Below are positions 19,161-29,315 of a stretch of DNA of 64,000 nucleotides, one piece after another (position 1 is the first letter of the stretch; each line of letters starts with the position of its first letter). Source of the DNA: Millisia brevis NBRC 105863. GTDB lineage: Bacteria; Actinomycetota; Actinomycetes; Mycobacteriales; Mycobacteriaceae. A program made the position numbers and the translations under genes. Below the pieces are notes generated by a model. That model saw nothing but the letters and a program-made list of their open reading frames with translations. It searched no databases and had not been told where the DNA came from. The stretch spans positions 1 through 64,000 of the forward strand of contig NZ_BCRN01000007.1 in assembly GCF_001552615.1 (NCBI RefSeq). The letters are read 5' to 3'.

Positions 19161-19928
19161 GTGCGCCTGCCTGCCGACTGCGCCCAGTCGACCCCCGAGT
19201 CCCGTTGCCGCCGACCGCTTCGAGCCGCGGTCGCAGCGGCCGCGATCGCCGTCCTGGCAGCCTGTTCGTCCGGTGACGGCTCGTCCGATCAGCCGCTGAC
19301 CACCGTCGCCGTGCCCGACGGGGCGAGCGGCTCCGCACCGACGGCCGAGCAACTCACCGCCGCCCTGCTCACCCGCACCGATCTGCCGGCCGGATTCGAG
19401 CCGACCCCAACGTTGGCCGATTTCGGACTGCCCGAGACCGGCGGTCCGGACCTCGCGAGCACCGATCCGACGGTCTGCGCGGCGGTGCTGGCCCCGGTGG
19501 CCGCCCAGGTGACCGACGTCTCCGGATCGGCCGAGGCCTCCTTCACCGGGAGCGACTTCCTGACCGTCGACCAGACGATCGCCGGGTACGCCCCGGACGC
19601 GGTCGGCCCGGCCTTCGACAAGATCCAGTCGAATCTGTCCGCCTGCCCGCGGTACAGCGGCACCGACGCCGACGGGGTTCCGGTCGACTACCAACTCTCC
19701 GGCGGGCCGACGTTGACCAACGTGCCGGACGCCGCGGACGCGCTGGTCACCTTCCGGCTGTCGACCTCCAGCGAGGGGGTCACGCTGGTCACCGACGCGG
19801 TGGTCGCCGTGGTGGGCAACAGCATCCTGCAGATCAGCGCCGGCGGACTCGACCCGATCGGCGACGACGTACTCTCGGCGATCACCGCGATCGCGATCGA
19901 ACGGGCCGCCGCCGTCCCCGAAGCCTGA
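19161..19928 (+). CDS. Putative secreted lipoprotein of unknown function
   Basis: This protein of 255 aa has a signal peptide with basic residues, an Ala/Val-rich hydrophobic stretch and a lipobox LAAC (Cys about residue 35). A Ser/Gly linker follows. The mature part has two Cys residues (in PTVCAAVL and LSACPRYSG) that may form a disulfide, and alternates TSSEGVTLVTD-like strands. This resembles the sensor-domain-like lipoproteins of mycobacteria, but I cannot assign a family. I prefer the GTG at 19161 because it gives a normal signal peptide. An ATG at 19137 overlapping the preceding stop would add eight residues. Confidence 0.75.
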   Translation: MRLPADCAQSTPESRCRRPLRAAVAAAAIAVLAACSSGDGSSDQPLTTVAVPDGASGSAPTAEQLTAALLTRTDLPAGFEPTPTLADFGLPETGGPDLASTDPTVCAAVLAPVAAQVTDVSGSAEASFTGSDFLTVDQTIAGYAPDAVGPAFDKIQSNLSACPRYSGTDADGVPVDYQLSGGPTLTNVPDAADALVTFRLSTSSEGVTLVTDAVVAVVGNSILQISAGGLDPIGDDVLSAITAIAIERAAAVPEA

Positions 19929-20126
19929 GGTCCCGCCCCGCCGAACCCGTCCCTGTTGGACCCCATTTCTCGACCCCGCCCCCTTGCCGGCCCCGGCCCC
20001 TGTCGGCCCCGGCTCCTCGTCGACTCTGCCGGGCGCCGGGTGGCGGATGCCGGGGCCTCACCGGACCGAGACGCCGATGGCCGCACCCCCCAGCGGGACG
20101 CGGCCATCGGACGAGGTGAAGCGGTG

Positions 20127-20654
20127 TCAGGAGGCGGGAGCCGCGGCCGGGCAGGCCGGCGACTGGATCTGCGCCAGGTTGACGATATTGCACGCGTCCT
20201 GCTGCGACAGCTTCCAGATGCCGTCCTCGGCGATGAAGGTGAACACCAGCGGGTTCGGCTGATCGTTGATCGTCATCGTGGCGTTCGCGCTCAGGGTGCC
20301 GTTGCCCAGGTCGGTCACATTGTCGACGGTGACGACGGCGTTGTTGACGCGAGCGGCCTCGGCGACCTTGTTGATCAGGTCGGGGTCGATCTCGGCGCCC
20401 TGGACCAGACGCACCTTCTCGTCGAGCGGGACATTCGGGTCGAAGCCGCGGCTGAGCTCCGCGTTCAGATCCGCAGCGGTGGGCACCGGCGGCAGGTCGC
20501 CGGTGGCGGCGGCTTCCTCGGTGGTGGTGACGGCAGCGGTCGTCGTGGTGGCGTCGGAGCTGCTCGAGTCGGAGCTCGAGCACGCGGTCATCGCCATCGC
20601 GGCAGCCAGGGCAAAACCGGCAACCACTACACGTCCGGACTTCCGAAGGTTCAA
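20127..20654 (-). CDS. MTB12 (low-molecular-weight antigen)-like lipoprotein
   Basis: This is a small exported protein of 175 aa. The signal peptide ends in MTAC (Cys residue 25), followed by a Ser/Thr-rich linker (about residues 26-50). The rest matches the MTB12/CFP-2 C-terminal domain known from mycobacterial culture filtrates: DLNAELSRGFDPNVPLDEKVRL, LGNGTLSANATMTIND and a late Cys-containing QQDACNIVNLAQIQSPAC. The two cysteines near the end may be disulfide-linked. The start appears to be TTG at 20654; no ATG or GTG gives a clean signal peptide. The function of the family is unknown. Confidence 0.8.
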   Translation of the reverse strand: MNLRKSGRVVVAGFALAAAMAMTACSSSDSSSSDATTTTAAVTTTEEAAATGDLPPVPTAADLNAELSRGFDPNVPLDEKVRLVQGAEIDPDLINKVAEAARVNNAVVTVDNVTDLGNGTLSANATMTINDQPNPLVFTFIAEDGIWKLSQQDACNIVNLAQIQSPACPAAAPAS

Positions 20655-20864
20655 GTCACCATTCCTATTCGTGTGGGTCGGTGTACGGGATACAACCCGT
20701 ACTAACGCCCGGTCTCGGGCGTCGAACCTTATCGACGATACCGACCGTCGGTACCGCCGATGGCGACCCCCCGGACCCTCCGACCGGGCCGCCGCCCGCC
20801 GGGCACGGACGATCCGGTACGCGAAACCGCTGTGAGCGCGGCTTTCGGTACCCGAACGCGACAA

Positions 20865-21437
20865 TCAGGGCGCGGTGGCGCGGGCGATGAAATCGAGCAA
20901 ACCCTCGTAGGAGTCGGCCGGATCCATGAACGGCGGGGCGGCTTGCTCGAGTTCGAGACTGACCGCGCCGTGCACCGTCGACCAGATGTACAGCGTCAGC
21001 GCGACCGGATCGTCCGCCCGAATCACGCCCGCGGCCTGCCCGTAGGTGATCACGTCGACCATCGCCATGAACGTGCCGAGGGCCACCTCGGTGGTGGCGC
21101 GGGTCTTGCCGGAGAACATCATCCGGTAGATCGTCGGATTCTCGATCGCGAACTGCCGATAGCGGTACCCGGATTGGCGGAACCGCGCCATCGCATCGAC
21201 CTCGCGGCCGCGGAACTGGTCACCCAACCGCCGGAAGCCGTCGTCGATCACCTCGACGAGCAGGCCGTCCTTGCCGTCGAAGTGGTTGTAGACCCCCATC
21301 GGAGCCACCCCGGCCTCGGCCGCAACCGCGCGGACGGTCAGTCCGCGCTCCCCGTCGCGGGCGAGCACCCGATGCGCGGCAGCGGTCAGCAGCGACCGCA
21401 CTTCCGCCGCCGGCGTCCGCTTCGACTTCATATTCAC
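20865..21437 (-). CDS. TetR-family repressor of the adjacent exporter
   Basis: This regulator of 190 aa has a TetR helix-turn-helix at about residues 10-60 (TVRAVAAEAGVAPMGVYNHFDGKDGLL). The C-terminal ligand domain, with QSGYRYRQFAIENPTIYRMMFSG near 105-127, resembles the WHG-type TetR C-domain. It starts with GTG at 21437 or ATG at 21431. It is divergent from an MFS exporter across an 85-bp AT-rich gap that holds GAAC/GTTC operator repeats. This layout predicts repression of the exporter and of itself, relieved by an exported compound. Confidence 0.88.
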   Translation of the reverse strand: MNMKSKRTPAAEVRSLLTAAAHRVLARDGERGLTVRAVAAEAGVAPMGVYNHFDGKDGLLVEVIDDGFRRLGDQFRGREVDAMARFRQSGYRYRQFAIENPTIYRMMFSGKTRATTEVALGTFMAMVDVITYGQAAGVIRADDPVALTLYIWSTVHGAVSLELEQAAPPFMDPADSYEGLLDFIARATAP

Positions 21438-21460
21438 GGTTGACAGCCTACTGGGACATT

Positions 21461-21486
21461 GTTCTCATGTATTAGAACGTTGTTCT
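21461..21486. promoter_or_regulatory. Likely TetR operator
   Basis: GTTCT (21461-21465), AGAAC (21474-21478) and GTTCT (21482-21486) form two overlapping inverted repeats with 8-nt and 3-nt spacers. They lie between the TetR gene and the exporter. Assignment to this TetR protein is inferred from position. Confidence 0.55.
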
Positions 21487-21522
21487 TCAATTGTAGTACG
21501 TCGTACCAGAAAGGAGTGGGCC

Positions 21523-23079
21523 ATGCCCAAGCCGTCCACGATCGACAACGCCGCACCAACGGACCCGGGACAGCGCGGCGGTGCACCCTGGGGGGCACTC
21601 GCCGCCCTGTGCTTCGCGGTCCTGGTCGTGATGATCGACAACACGATCGTCAACGTCGCATTGCCCACCATCAGTCGAGACCTCGGCGCCGGAACCTCGG
21701 GCCTGCAATGGGTTGTCGACTCCTACACCCTGGTTTTCGCCGGATTGCTGCTCGCCGGCGGACATCTCGGCGACCGCTTCGGCCGGCGCGGGGTTCTGCT
21801 GCTCGGGCTGGCCGGATTTGCGGCCGTCTCGATCCCTGCCGCGCTGTCCACCTCGCTCGTCCAACTGATCGCCGCCCGCGCCGGCCTCGGCGTCTTCGCC
21901 GCGCTGGTCTTCCCCGCGACGCTGGCGATCATCACGACGATCTTCACCACCCCGACCGCCCGCGCGACCGCGGTGGGCATCTGGGCCGCGACCTCGGGCA
22001 TCGCGGTCGCGATCGGGCCGGTGCTCGGCGGCTGGCTACTCGAACACTTCTCGTGGTCGGCGGTGTTCTGGGTCAATCTGCCGATCGCGGCGGCGGCGAT
22101 GGTCGCCATCGTGGTCGCAGTGCCGCGAGTGCCGGTCGAACACGATGCGGGCCGGCTGGACGTCGTCGGCGCGCTGCTGTCGATCGCGGGTCTGGCGCTG
22201 CTGACCTACTCGGTGATCGAGGGCCCGCACCACGGCTGGACCAGCGCGGCGACGATCCTCGGATTATCCGGTGCCGCAGCTCTTCTGGCGCTGCTGGTGG
22301 TGTGGGAGCTGCGGATCCCGGCGCCGATCATCGACATGCGTCTGTTCGCGAACGGGCGATTCTCCGCCGCCGCGGGCATCGTCTCGCTGGCCTTCTTCGC
22401 GCTCTTCGGATTCATCTTCCTGATCACCCAGTACTTCCAGGCGGTCCAGGGGTACAGCCCGCTCGAGGCCGGGGTACGGACGCTGCCGTTTGCGATCGTG
22501 ATGGCGGTGGTCTCCCCGATCGCGATGCTCGCGGCGAAGACGGTCGGCCACGGCCGGGTGACCGCCGTGGGGGCGGTGATCATGGGGACCGGGTTCCTGC
22601 TGGTTCAGCGCACCGAGATCGACTCGTCCTATTGGGGATTGGTCGTCTGGTCGATGTGCCTGATGGCGATGGGCCTGGCCTGCATCTCGGGGCCCGCCAC
22701 CGAGATCATCATGAACGCGCTGCGGCCCGACCAGGCGGGCGCCGGATCGGCGGTCAACGACACCACCCGCGAGATCGGCGGCACGCTGGGCGTGGCGGCG
22801 CTCGGGTCGATCCTGACCTCGGCCTACGGTCCGCGACTGGCGGATGCGCTCGCCGGTACGCCGCTGCCGGAGGAAGCGCGGGCCGCCGCCCAGACCTCGG
22901 TGATGGCCGGTGTCGAGGTGGCCCGGTCGGTGCCCGCGCCGTTGGGCGATCAGGTGCTGCTGGTGGTCCAGCAGTCATTTGTGACCGGCCTGCACCACGC
23001 GTCGTGGCTCGCCGTGGCCGCCTGCTGGATCGCCGCCCCGATCGTCTGGGTCATGCTGCGCACCAAGTCCCACCCCTGA
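21523..23079 (+). CDS. MFS multidrug exporter, DHA2 (EmrB/QacA) family, 14 helices
   Basis: This inner-membrane drug:H+ antiporter of 518 aa has about 14 hydrophobic helices. The helix-1 motif MIDNTIVNVALPTISRDLG (the D1 motif of DHA2 transporters) is near residue 38. LQWVVDSYTLVFAGLLLAGG and GDRFGRRGVLLLG (motif A) follow. The ATG at 21523 has AAGGAG upstream. It is controlled by the divergent TetR repressor by inference. Substrates cannot be told from sequence; relatives export dyes, quaternary ammonium compounds, fluoroquinolones or endogenous metabolites. A perfect 15-bp hairpin follows. Confidence 0.92.
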   Translation: MPKPSTIDNAAPTDPGQRGGAPWGALAALCFAVLVVMIDNTIVNVALPTISRDLGAGTSGLQWVVDSYTLVFAGLLLAGGHLGDRFGRRGVLLLGLAGFAAVSIPAALSTSLVQLIAARAGLGVFAALVFPATLAIITTIFTTPTARATAVGIWAATSGIAVAIGPVLGGWLLEHFSWSAVFWVNLPIAAAAMVAIVVAVPRVPVEHDAGRLDVVGALLSIAGLALLTYSVIEGPHHGWTSAATILGLSGAAALLALLVVWELRIPAPIIDMRLFANGRFSAAAGIVSLAFFALFGFIFLITQYFQAVQGYSPLEAGVRTLPFAIVMAVVSPIAMLAAKTVGHGRVTAVGAVIMGTGFLLVQRTEIDSSYWGLVVWSMCLMAMGLACISGPATEIIMNALRPDQAGAGSAVNDTTREIGGTLGVAALGSILTSAYGPRLADALAGTPLPEEARAAAQTSVMAGVEVARSVPAPLGDQVLLVVQQSFVTGLHHASWLAVAACWIAAPIVWVMLRTKSHP

Positions 23080-23085
23080 CGATTG

Positions 23086-23122
23086 GGCACCGTTACCCGC
23101 GGCAGGCGCGGGTAACGGTGCC
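23086..23122. terminator. Bidirectional hairpin terminator between exporter and dinB
   Basis: GGCACCGTTACCCGC (23086-23100) and its exact inverted copy (23108-23122) enclose a 7-nt loop, located between the convergent ends of the exporter and dinB genes. Confidence 0.75.
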
Positions 23123-23132
23123 GGATCGTTGC

Positions 23133-24596
23133 TCAGTCCAGGGAGTCGAGGGGGTCGGCCGGGGTCAGGAGGGGGTCGGTGGTGGGGAAGGTAACGGTGG
23201 GACCGGGGCCGGTGGAGCGAGTTTCGAAGCGGACGGTCACGACGCCGTGGCCACTGCCCTGGACCCACCCGAAGCCGTGGTCGGGATGGGTGAGGTCGGC
23301 ACCGGGATACCAGCCGTCGCGACCGGCGGCGCGGGCGGACACGGGTACCGCTTCGTCGCTGTCGTCGGGGGTGACACCGTCGGCGGCGGGCAGGTGCTCG
23401 GCATCGGAGGCGGTCGACGCTCCGCCGGAGACGCCGGCCTCGGCCGGGTCGTCCTCGTCGAGGCGGGTGATCACCGGCTCGGCGTCGAGATCCGGGAACA
23501 GCGCGTCCTGGTAGGCGCGGGTCAGCCCGGACAGACCGATGCCGGCCAACCGCACCGCGCCGATCGTCGCCGGGTCGGGGGCGAGGCGGTGCGCGGTGGT
23601 GACCACGACGGCGCGGTCGGTGGTCGGGGTCGCCAGGGTGGCCGACCGGGTGATGATGCTCATGTCGGTCAGCCGCAGCTTCACCACGACCGTGCGCGCC
23701 GACCGGCCGTCCTCGCGCAGCCGTTCGAGCGCCGAACCGGCGAGATCGGCCAGGGCCTGGCGCAGTTGGGCAGCGCTGGTCAGATCGCGGGCATAGGTCG
23801 TCTCGACGCTGATCTGCTTCGCGTCGCCACGCTCCTGGACCGGCCGCTCGTCGAGACCGCGGGCGAGCCGGTGCAGGGCGGTACCCACCGCGCCGCCGAG
23901 CAGAGCGGTGACCTCCGGTGGGTCGAGCGCGGCGAACTGGCCGATCGTCTCCACCCCGATCCTCCGCAGCCGTTCCTCGGCGACCGGGCCGATCCCCCAC
24001 AGCTTGCGTACCGGCAACGCGGCCAACATCTGTTCCTGCTGCGCCGGGTCGACGACGACGATCCCGTCGGGTTTGGCCATACCGGAGGCGATCTTGGCCA
24101 ACTGCTTGCCGCTGCCCGCCCCGATCGAGGCGGTCAGTCCGGTCTGGTCGAGGATCCGGCCGCGCAACCGCTCGGCGTAGCCGCGCACCGCGTCGGGGTC
24201 CGCGCCGACAAGCTCGACCGGCTCGCCGAAGGCCTCGTCGAGCGAGAGTTGCTCGATCACCGGGATATCGGCGCGCATGACGGCGAAGACGCGCCGACTC
24301 AGTTCCGAGTAGAGCCGACCGCGCGGCGGCAGCACCACCGCGGCCGGGCCCACCAAGTGGCGGGCCCGGACCATCGGCATCGCGGAGCGGGCGCCGAAGA
24401 CCCGCGCCTCGTAGCTGGCGCCGGCGACGACGCCGCGGCTACCCGACCCACCGACCAGCACCGGGCGGCCGCGCAGGGTGGGGCGGGTCAGCTGCTCGAC
24501 CGACGCGAAGAACGCGTCCATGTCGAGATGCAGGACCCACCGGCCCCCTGCTCCGCCGGCCGATCCGGTCCTGCCGGGGACGGGCGGGCGGGTCAC
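23133..24596 (-). CDS. dinB: DNA polymerase IV (Y-family, DinB/DinX type)
   Basis: This translesion polymerase is 487 aa. The catalytic [13 protein letters not shown] motif is near residue 20 and supplies the first metal-binding Asp. [12 protein letters not shown] near residue 115 supplies the second acidic pair. The thumb and little-finger domains follow ([17 protein letters not shown] helix-hairpin-helix near 195). The C-terminal 100 residues are an acidic, Ser/Ala/Asp-rich linker and a small extra domain common in actinobacterial DinB. I chose the GTG at 24596, 4 nt after the ileS stop codon; an ATG at 24656 would overlap ileS by 56 nt. The ileS-dinB pair matches the mycobacterial ileS-dinX order. 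Confidence 0.93.
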   Translation of the reverse strand: MTRPPVPGRTGSAGGAGGRWVLHLDMDAFFASVEQLTRPTLRGRPVLVGGSGSRGVVAGASYEARVFGARSAMPMVRARHLVGPAAVVLPPRGRLYSELSRRVFAVMRADIPVIEQLSLDEAFGEPVELVGADPDAVRGYAERLRGRILDQTGLTASIGAGSGKQLAKIASGMAKPDGIVVVDPAQQEQMLAALPVRKLWGIGPVAEERLRRIGVETIGQFAALDPPEVTALLGGAVGTALHRLARGLDERPVQERGDAKQISVETTYARDLTSAAQLRQALADLAGSALERLREDGRSARTVVVKLRLTDMSIITRSATLATPTTDRAVVVTTAHRLAPDPATIGAVRLAGIGLSGLTRAYQDALFPDLDAEPVITRLDEDDPAEAGVSGGASTASDAEHLPAADGVTPDDSDEAVPVSARAAGRDGWYPGADLTHPDHGFGWVQGSGHGVVTVRFETRSTGPGPTVTFPTTDPLLTPADPLDSLD

Positions 24597-24600
24597 CGAC

Positions 24601-27600
24601 CTAGACCGGGCGCAATTCCGCGCGCACCCCGCCGCCGACATCGACGGCGTCGGCACCCGGCTCGCCGACCTCGAGGGTGGTCGCGAGGATCTCGCCCGCG
24701 ATCAGATCGCGGTGGGCGGTGAAGGCGTCGAGGTGCTCGGTCGGCACCTCGACCACCACGGTGATCCGATCCGACACATTGAGGCCGGCGGTGCGCCGCG
24801 CGTCCTGCAGTTCGCGGATGCGGTCCTTCGCCCACCCCTCGGCCTCGAGCTCCGGGGTGACAGCGGTGTCGAGCACCACCAGTCCGGCGCCGTCGGGCAG
24901 CGCGGCGGTCGAGTCCGGTTCCTTGGCGACCAGGCGGCGGGTGTACTCGCCGTCCTCGAGCACCACGCCGGCCGCCTCGACCGTGCCGTCGGCGGTGGTC
25001 GACCAGTCGCCGGCCTTGACCGCCTTGATCACCTGCTGGACCTGCTTGCCCAGCCGCGGTCCGGCGGCGCGCGCGTTGACCGCGAGTTCGAAGGTGCCGA
25101 AGGCGTCGACGTCGGTGCTCAGGTCGACCTCGCGGACGTTGACCTCCGCGGCGATCAGGTCGACGTAGGGCTCGAGGTCGGCCACGTGCGGGCCGGCGAC
25201 GGTCAGCCGCGGCAGCGGCAACCGCACCCGCAGCCCCCGGGCCTTGCGCAGCGACAGCGCCGAGCTGCAGACGTCGCGAACCTCGTCCATCGCGGTGGCG
25301 AGGGCGGCGTCGGCGGGCACCTCGTTCTCGGAGGGCCAGTCGGTCAGATGCACCGACCGCTCCCCCGTCAGCCCGCGCCAGATCGCCTCGGTGGTCAGCG
25401 GCAGCAGCGGCGCCGCCAGCCGGCTGGTCACCTCGAGCACGGTGTGCAGGGTGTCGATCGCGTCGCGATCCTCGTCCCAGAACCGCTGCCGCGAGCGGCG
25501 GATGTACCAGTTGGTCAGCGCCTCGCTGAAGGTGCGCAGCAGGTCGCAGGCCCGGCCGATATCGCAGTCGTCGAGCGCGCCGGTCAACTCGTCGCGCAGC
25601 ACCGCCAGCTTGGCGAAGATGTAGCGGTCGAGCACGTGGGTCGAGTCGGTGCGCCAGGTGCCGGCCTGTCCGGCGTAGAGCTTCAGGAAGCTCCACGCAT
25701 TCCACAGCGGCAGCAGCGCCTGCCGAACACCCTCGCGGATGCCCTGCTCGGTCACCACCAGGTTGCCGCCGCGCAGGATCGGAGACGACATCAGGAACCA
25801 GCGCATCGCATCGGAACCGTCGCGGTCGAAGACCTCGCTGACGTCCGGGTAGTTGCGCTTGGACTTGCTCATCTTCTGGCCGTCGTTGCCCAGCACGATG
25901 CCGTGCGCGGCGACGGTCCGGAAGGCCGGCCGATCGAACAGGGCCGTCGCCAGGACGTGCAGCGTGTAGAACCAGCCGCGGGTCTGGCCGAGGTACTCGA
26001 CGATGAAGTCGCCCGGGAAGTGGCCGTCCTTGCCGCCGCCCCCGTCGAACCAGTCCTTGTTCTCGAACGGGTAGTGCACCTGCGCGTAGGGCATCGAGCC
26101 GGAGTCGAACCACACGTCGAGGACGTCCGGGATGCGGCGCATGGTCGAGCGACCGGTCGGGTCGTCCGGATTCGGGCGGGTCAGCTCGTCGATATACGGG
26201 CGGTGCAGATCGTCCGGGCGCACCCCGAAGTCGCGTTCGAGCTCGTCGAGGCCGCTGTAGACGTCGATGCGCGGATAGGCCGGATCATCGGACTTCCACA
26301 CCGGGATCGGCGTGCCGAAGTACCGGTTGCGGGAGATCGACCAGTCCCGGGCACCCTCGAGCCACTTGCCGAATTGGCCGTGCTTGACGTGCTCCGGGTA
26401 CCAGGTGATCTCCTCGTTCAGCTCGACCATGCGGTCGCGGAAGTCGGTGACCCGCACGAACCACGACGACACCGCGCGGTAGATCAGCGGGTTGCCGCAC
26501 CGCCAGCAGTGCGGATACGAGTGCTCGTAGGTCTCGTGCCGCAGCAGCACCGGCTGATTGGCCGCGGCGCCGCCGCTGCCGCGCCGGATATCGCGCACAA
26601 TCTCGGCGTTGGCGTCGAAGACCAGCTGCCCCTCGTAGTCCGGGACGGTCGCGTCGAAGCGGCCGGCGGCGTCGACCGGGGTGGCCGGGGTGATGCCCGC
26701 GGCGTCGGTGACGACCTTGTCCTCCTCGCCGTAAGCGGGAGCGATGTGCACGATGCCGGTGCCGTCGGCGGTGCTGACGTACTCGGCGGGCAGCACGGTA
26801 TGCGCCCGCGCACCGTTCTCCGCACCCTCGAAGTACGGGAACGGCGGCACATAACGCAGCCCGAGCAGCGCCGAACCGAGGTAGGTCTCGATGACGTCCG
26901 GGGTCTCGCCGAGCTCGCGGGCGTAGGCGGGCAGCCGGTCGACGGCCAGCACGAAGCGGCGCTCCGGGGACGAACCGGACGCCGGCACCCGTACGACCGC
27001 GTACTCGACGTCGGGGTGCACGGCGACGGCCTGGTTCGACGGCAGCGTCCAGGGCGTGGTCGTCCAGATCAGCAGGTAGGCGCCGGACAGGATGCGGTCG
27101 CCGATATCGGCGATGCGGAAGCCGACGGTCGGCGCCGGGTCCTGACGGCTGCGGTAGACGTCGTCGTCCATGCGCAGTTCGTGGTTCGACAGCGGGGTCT
27201 CGTCGCGCCAGCAGTAGGGCAGCACGCGGTAGCCCTCGTAGGCGAGGCCCTTGCGGTGGAGCTCGGAGAAGGCCCAGATCGTCGATTCCATGAAGGACGG
27301 ATCGAGGGTCTTGTAGTCGTTGTCGAAGTCGACCCAGCGGGCCTGCCGGGTGACGTAGGCGCGCCACTCGTCGGTGTACTTGAGCACCGAGGCGCGGCAG
27401 GCGGCGTTGAACGCGGCGATGCCCATCTTGTCGATCTGCGACTTGTCGGTGATGCCGAGTTGGCGTTCGGCCTCGAGTTCGGCGGGCAAACCGTGCGTAT
27501 CCCAACCGAAACGGCGTTCGACGCGATAGCCGCGCATCGTGCGGTAGCGCGGGACGATGTCCTTGACGTATCCGGTCAACAGGTGGCCGTAATGCGGCAG

Positions 27601-27780
27601 ACCGTTCGCGAAGGGCGGGCCGTCGTAGAAGACGTATTCGGGAGCGTCGCGCCGCTGCTCGATCGAGGCGCGGAAGGTGTCGTCGATCGCCCAGTAGGCG
27701 AGCACATTCTCCTCGAGCGTCGGGAACTCCACCGAGGTGGACTCCCCGGTGTGATCGGCCAACGGATACCGCCGCTTCAT
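24601..27780 (-). CDS. ileS: Isoleucyl-tRNA synthetase (eukaryotic-like type)
   Basis: This class I synthetase charges tRNA-Ile. The HIGH signature is present as HYGH near residue 62 ([11 protein letters not shown]) and KMSKSKRN near 635. The CP1 editing domain lies between them, and the anticodon-binding domain and a long C-terminal region follow. The size (1059 aa) and the form of HIGH match the type 2 enzymes found in actinobacteria, which are often mupirocin-tolerant. The ATG at 27780 has GAAGGA upstream. The gene is preceded by a T-box leader, so its expression should respond to uncharged tRNA-Ile. dinB follows 4 nt after the stop. Confidence 0.97.
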   Translation of the reverse strand: MKRRYPLADHTGESTSVEFPTLEENVLAYWAIDDTFRASIEQRRDAPEYVFYDGPPFANGLPHYGHLLTGYVKDIVPRYRTMRGYRVERRFGWDTHGLPAELEAERQLGITDKSQIDKMGIAAFNAACRASVLKYTDEWRAYVTRQARWVDFDNDYKTLDPSFMESTIWAFSELHRKGLAYEGYRVLPYCWRDETPLSNHELRMDDDVYRSRQDPAPTVGFRIADIGDRILSGAYLLIWTTTPWTLPSNQAVAVHPDVEYAVVRVPASGSSPERRFVLAVDRLPAYARELGETPDVIETYLGSALLGLRYVPPFPYFEGAENGARAHTVLPAEYVSTADGTGIVHIAPAYGEEDKVVTDAAGITPATPVDAAGRFDATVPDYEGQLVFDANAEIVRDIRRGSGGAAANQPVLLRHETYEHSYPHCWRCGNPLIYRAVSSWFVRVTDFRDRMVELNEEITWYPEHVKHGQFGKWLEGARDWSISRNRYFGTPIPVWKSDDPAYPRIDVYSGLDELERDFGVRPDDLHRPYIDELTRPNPDDPTGRSTMRRIPDVLDVWFDSGSMPYAQVHYPFENKDWFDGGGGKDGHFPGDFIVEYLGQTRGWFYTLHVLATALFDRPAFRTVAAHGIVLGNDGQKMSKSKRNYPDVSEVFDRDGSDAMRWFLMSSPILRGGNLVVTEQGIREGVRQALLPLWNAWSFLKLYAGQAGTWRTDSTHVLDRYIFAKLAVLRDELTGALDDCDIGRACDLLRTFSEALTNWYIRRSRQRFWDEDRDAIDTLHTVLEVTSRLAAPLLPLTTEAIWRGLTGERSVHLTDWPSENEVPADAALATAMDEVRDVCSSALSLRKARGLRVRLPLPRLTVAGPHVADLEPYVDLIAAEVNVREVDLSTDVDAFGTFELAVNARAAGPRLGKQVQQVIKAVKAGDWSTTADGTVEAAGVVLEDGEYTRRLVAKEPDSTAALPDGAGLVVLDTAVTPELEAEGWAKDRIRELQDARRTAGLNVSDRITVVVEVPTEHLDAFTAHRDLIAGEILATTLEVGEPGADAVDVGGGVRAELRPV

Positions 27781-27784
27781 GGTG

Positions 27785-28080
27785 CTGCCGTCCTTCTTCG
27801 TCGTCACTGCCGGGCCTGGTTTCGTCGGCACGTCGGACGTGCCGCGAAGGAAACGCTGGGCTCGGGGACGACGACGAACGCACTGGCATGCGCCGCGGCC
27901 GCGGTACCACCCCGCTTGCTGCCGGACGTGCTGCGACGTCGCGACAACCGCTCGATGTGGGCTGTGACGGGCCCACCCGTTCGGGTCTAGTGAGTCGAAC
28001 CGCGTCCCGTCCAGGACGCGGCGGCCGACCGTTCTTCCGAATGCTCCCCGGTGATGGCCGGATCAACGCCTGATCGAGTG
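27785..28080 (-). ncRNA. T-box riboswitch of ileS (tRNA-Ile sensor)
   Basis: The leader reads GGCGTTGATCCGGCC early in stem I. An ATC specifier triplet at 28055-28053 lies in GCCATCACCGGGGAGC, the form typical of actinobacterial ileS leaders. The T-box core TGGTACCGCGG is at 27909-27899, within GCGGGGTGGTACCGC. The ileS Shine-Dalgarno GAAGGA (27796-27791) is complementary to TCCTTC at 27851-27846. The adjacent GACGACGAA (27805-27797) is complementary to TTCGTCGTC at 27878-27870. Both fit a translational sequestrator mechanism. The exact ends of the element are approximate. Confidence 0.9.
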
Positions 28081-28108
28081 TACGCGCCGGTTTACCCGGC
28101 GGTCACGT

Positions 28109-28312
28109 CTATATTCCGTCGTCGCCGGGCTCGCCGGCGACCTGCTCGGCCGATGCGGACCGACTCGACATCAATGTGGTGAACAACAGAACCAGGGCGC
28201 CGACGATGCACGCCACGATGCAGGCCCAGGCGAACAACGTCTGCCCCGTGATCAGCGCTGTGATCAACAGAACAAAACCGAGACCCGCCAGGACCAACAC
28301 GAGAACCACCAT
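28109..28312 (-). CDS. Small two-helix membrane protein downstream of wag31
   Basis: This 67-aa protein is almost entirely hydrophobic, with two predicted membrane helices (MVVLVLVLAGLGFVLLITALI and LFAWACIVACIVGALVLL). A short acidic C-terminal tail rich in Ser, Ala and Glu follows. The ATG at 28312 begins the first helix; the frame is open further upstream but is not hydrophobic there. In mycobacteria a small membrane protein gene also follows wag31, and this is probably its counterpart. The function is unknown. It lies downstream of hairpins that may terminate wag31 transcription, and just upstream of the ileS leader. Confidence 0.65.
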   Translation of the reverse strand: MVVLVLVLAGLGFVLLITALITGQTLFAWACIVACIVGALVLLFTTLMSSRSASAEQVAGEPGDDGI

Positions 28313-28394
28313 GAGGGACCCGCCTACCCACGACCGACCATTACCGACCGGACCGGGGCGCACCGGTCATCCGAGGCGCCCCGCGTTCCGACAA

Positions 28395-28414
28395 CGGGGA
28401 CCGTACGGTCCCCG
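28395..28414. terminator. 20-bp perfect palindrome downstream of wag31
   Basis: CGGGGACCGTACGGTCCCCG is fully self-complementary and lies directly next to the wag31 terminator hairpin. It may be a second terminator stem or a binding site. Confidence 0.45.
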
Positions 28415-28422
28415 TCCGACCG

Positions 28423-28447
28423 TGCCCGCCCCCGCGAGGGGCGGGCA
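28423..28447 (-). terminator. wag31 terminator hairpin
   Basis: TGCCCGCCCC and GGGGCGGGCA form a 10-bp perfect stem with a 5-nt loop, 4 nt beyond the wag31 stop codon. Confidence 0.65.
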
Positions 28448-28451
28448 ACCG

Positions 28452-29315
28452 TCAGTTGTTGCCCTTGCCGTAAGTCTGTCCGTAGCCCACCGGGGCACCG
28501 TTGCTGCCGTTGGTGGTGGTCGACCCGTTTGCCGGGCTGCCGTTGGTGTAGCCACCCGAACCGACGGGGCTCTTCTCCGCGGGCAGGGCCGGAGCGCGCT
28601 GCTCGAGATCCTGCAGCTGCGATTCCAGGTAGGACTTCAGGCGCACCCGGTACTCGCGCTCGAACGTCTTGAGGCGCTCGATCTGCCCCTCGCGGGACGC
28701 CTGCTCCTGGTTGATGCTGGCCATGATCTCGGTGTGCTTGCGCTCGGCGTCACCCTTGAGCGCGTCGGCCTTCTCCTTGGCCTGACGCAGCTGGGTCTCC
28801 GAGCGGGTCTGCGCGTCGGCGAGCAGGCTCTCCGACTTCTGCCGTGCCTCGGACACCATCGCATCGGAGCGGGTGCGGGCGTCGGAGATCATGCGCTCCG
28901 AGTTGGCGCGAGCCGAGGCGAGCAACTGCTCGGACTCGTTCTTCGCATCCGAGGTGAGGCGGTCGGCCATCTCCTGCGCCAGGCCGAGAACCTTGGCGGC
29001 CTGGAGGTTGGAGTCCTCGTTGGAGGCGACGACCGGCGCGGGCGCCGGAGCCGGGGGCGCCTGCTTGATCGGCTCGGGCTCGGGGGCCTTCACCAGCGAC
29101 TGCTGCGCGGCCGGGCGGCCGGACTTGGCTTCGGCAAGCTCCTGGTCGAGCTCCCCGACGCGCTGGCGCAGGTCGGCGTTCTCCTCGATCAGACGGGAGA
29201 GTTCCTGCTCGACCAGATCGAGAAATGCATCGACCTCGTCCTCGTTGTAGCCGCGCTTGCCGATCGGCGGCTTACTGAACGCGACGTTATGCACATCAGC
29301 GGGCGTCAGCGGCAT
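28452..29315 (-). CDS. wag31: DivIVA/Wag31 polar growth protein
   Basis: This coiled-coil scaffold marks cell poles and directs apical cell-wall growth in actinobacteria. The DivIVA N-domain [18 protein letters not shown] and [18 protein letters not shown] (residues 1-40) binds membrane. A Pro/Ala/Glu linker (about 70-100) separates it from a long coiled coil (about 100-230) with [13 protein letters not shown] and [13 protein letters not shown] heptads. The C-terminus (about 240-287) is Gly/Asn/Ser/Tyr-rich and flexible. The length (287 aa) is normal. The ATG at 29315 has AAGGGA upstream. Phosphorylation by PknA/PknB is known for mycobacterial homologues; whether the site is kept here was not determined. 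Confidence 0.97.
   Translation of the reverse strand: MPLTPADVHNVAFSKPPIGKRGYNEDEVDAFLDLVEQELSRLIEENADLRQRVGELDQELAEAKSGRPAAQQSLVKAPEPEPIKQAPPAPAPAPVVASNEDSNLQAAKVLGLAQEMADRLTSDAKNESEQLLASARANSERMISDARTRSDAMVSEARQKSESLLADAQTRSETQLRQAKEKADALKGDAERKHTEIMASINQEQASREGQIERLKTFEREYRVRLKSYLESQLQDLEQRAPALPAEKSPVGSGGYTNGSPANGSTTTNGSNGAPVGYGQTYGKGNN

Noticed and set aside
24478-27990. Long rightward frame opposite ileS
   Set aside because: It is an antisense shadow of ileS and dinB with no domain content; codon-position bias explains the lack of stops.
27960-28000. GGTTCGACTC, resembling a tRNA T-arm, in the ileS leader
   Set aside because: No acceptor, D or anticodon arms accompany it. The sequence belongs to the T-box leader.
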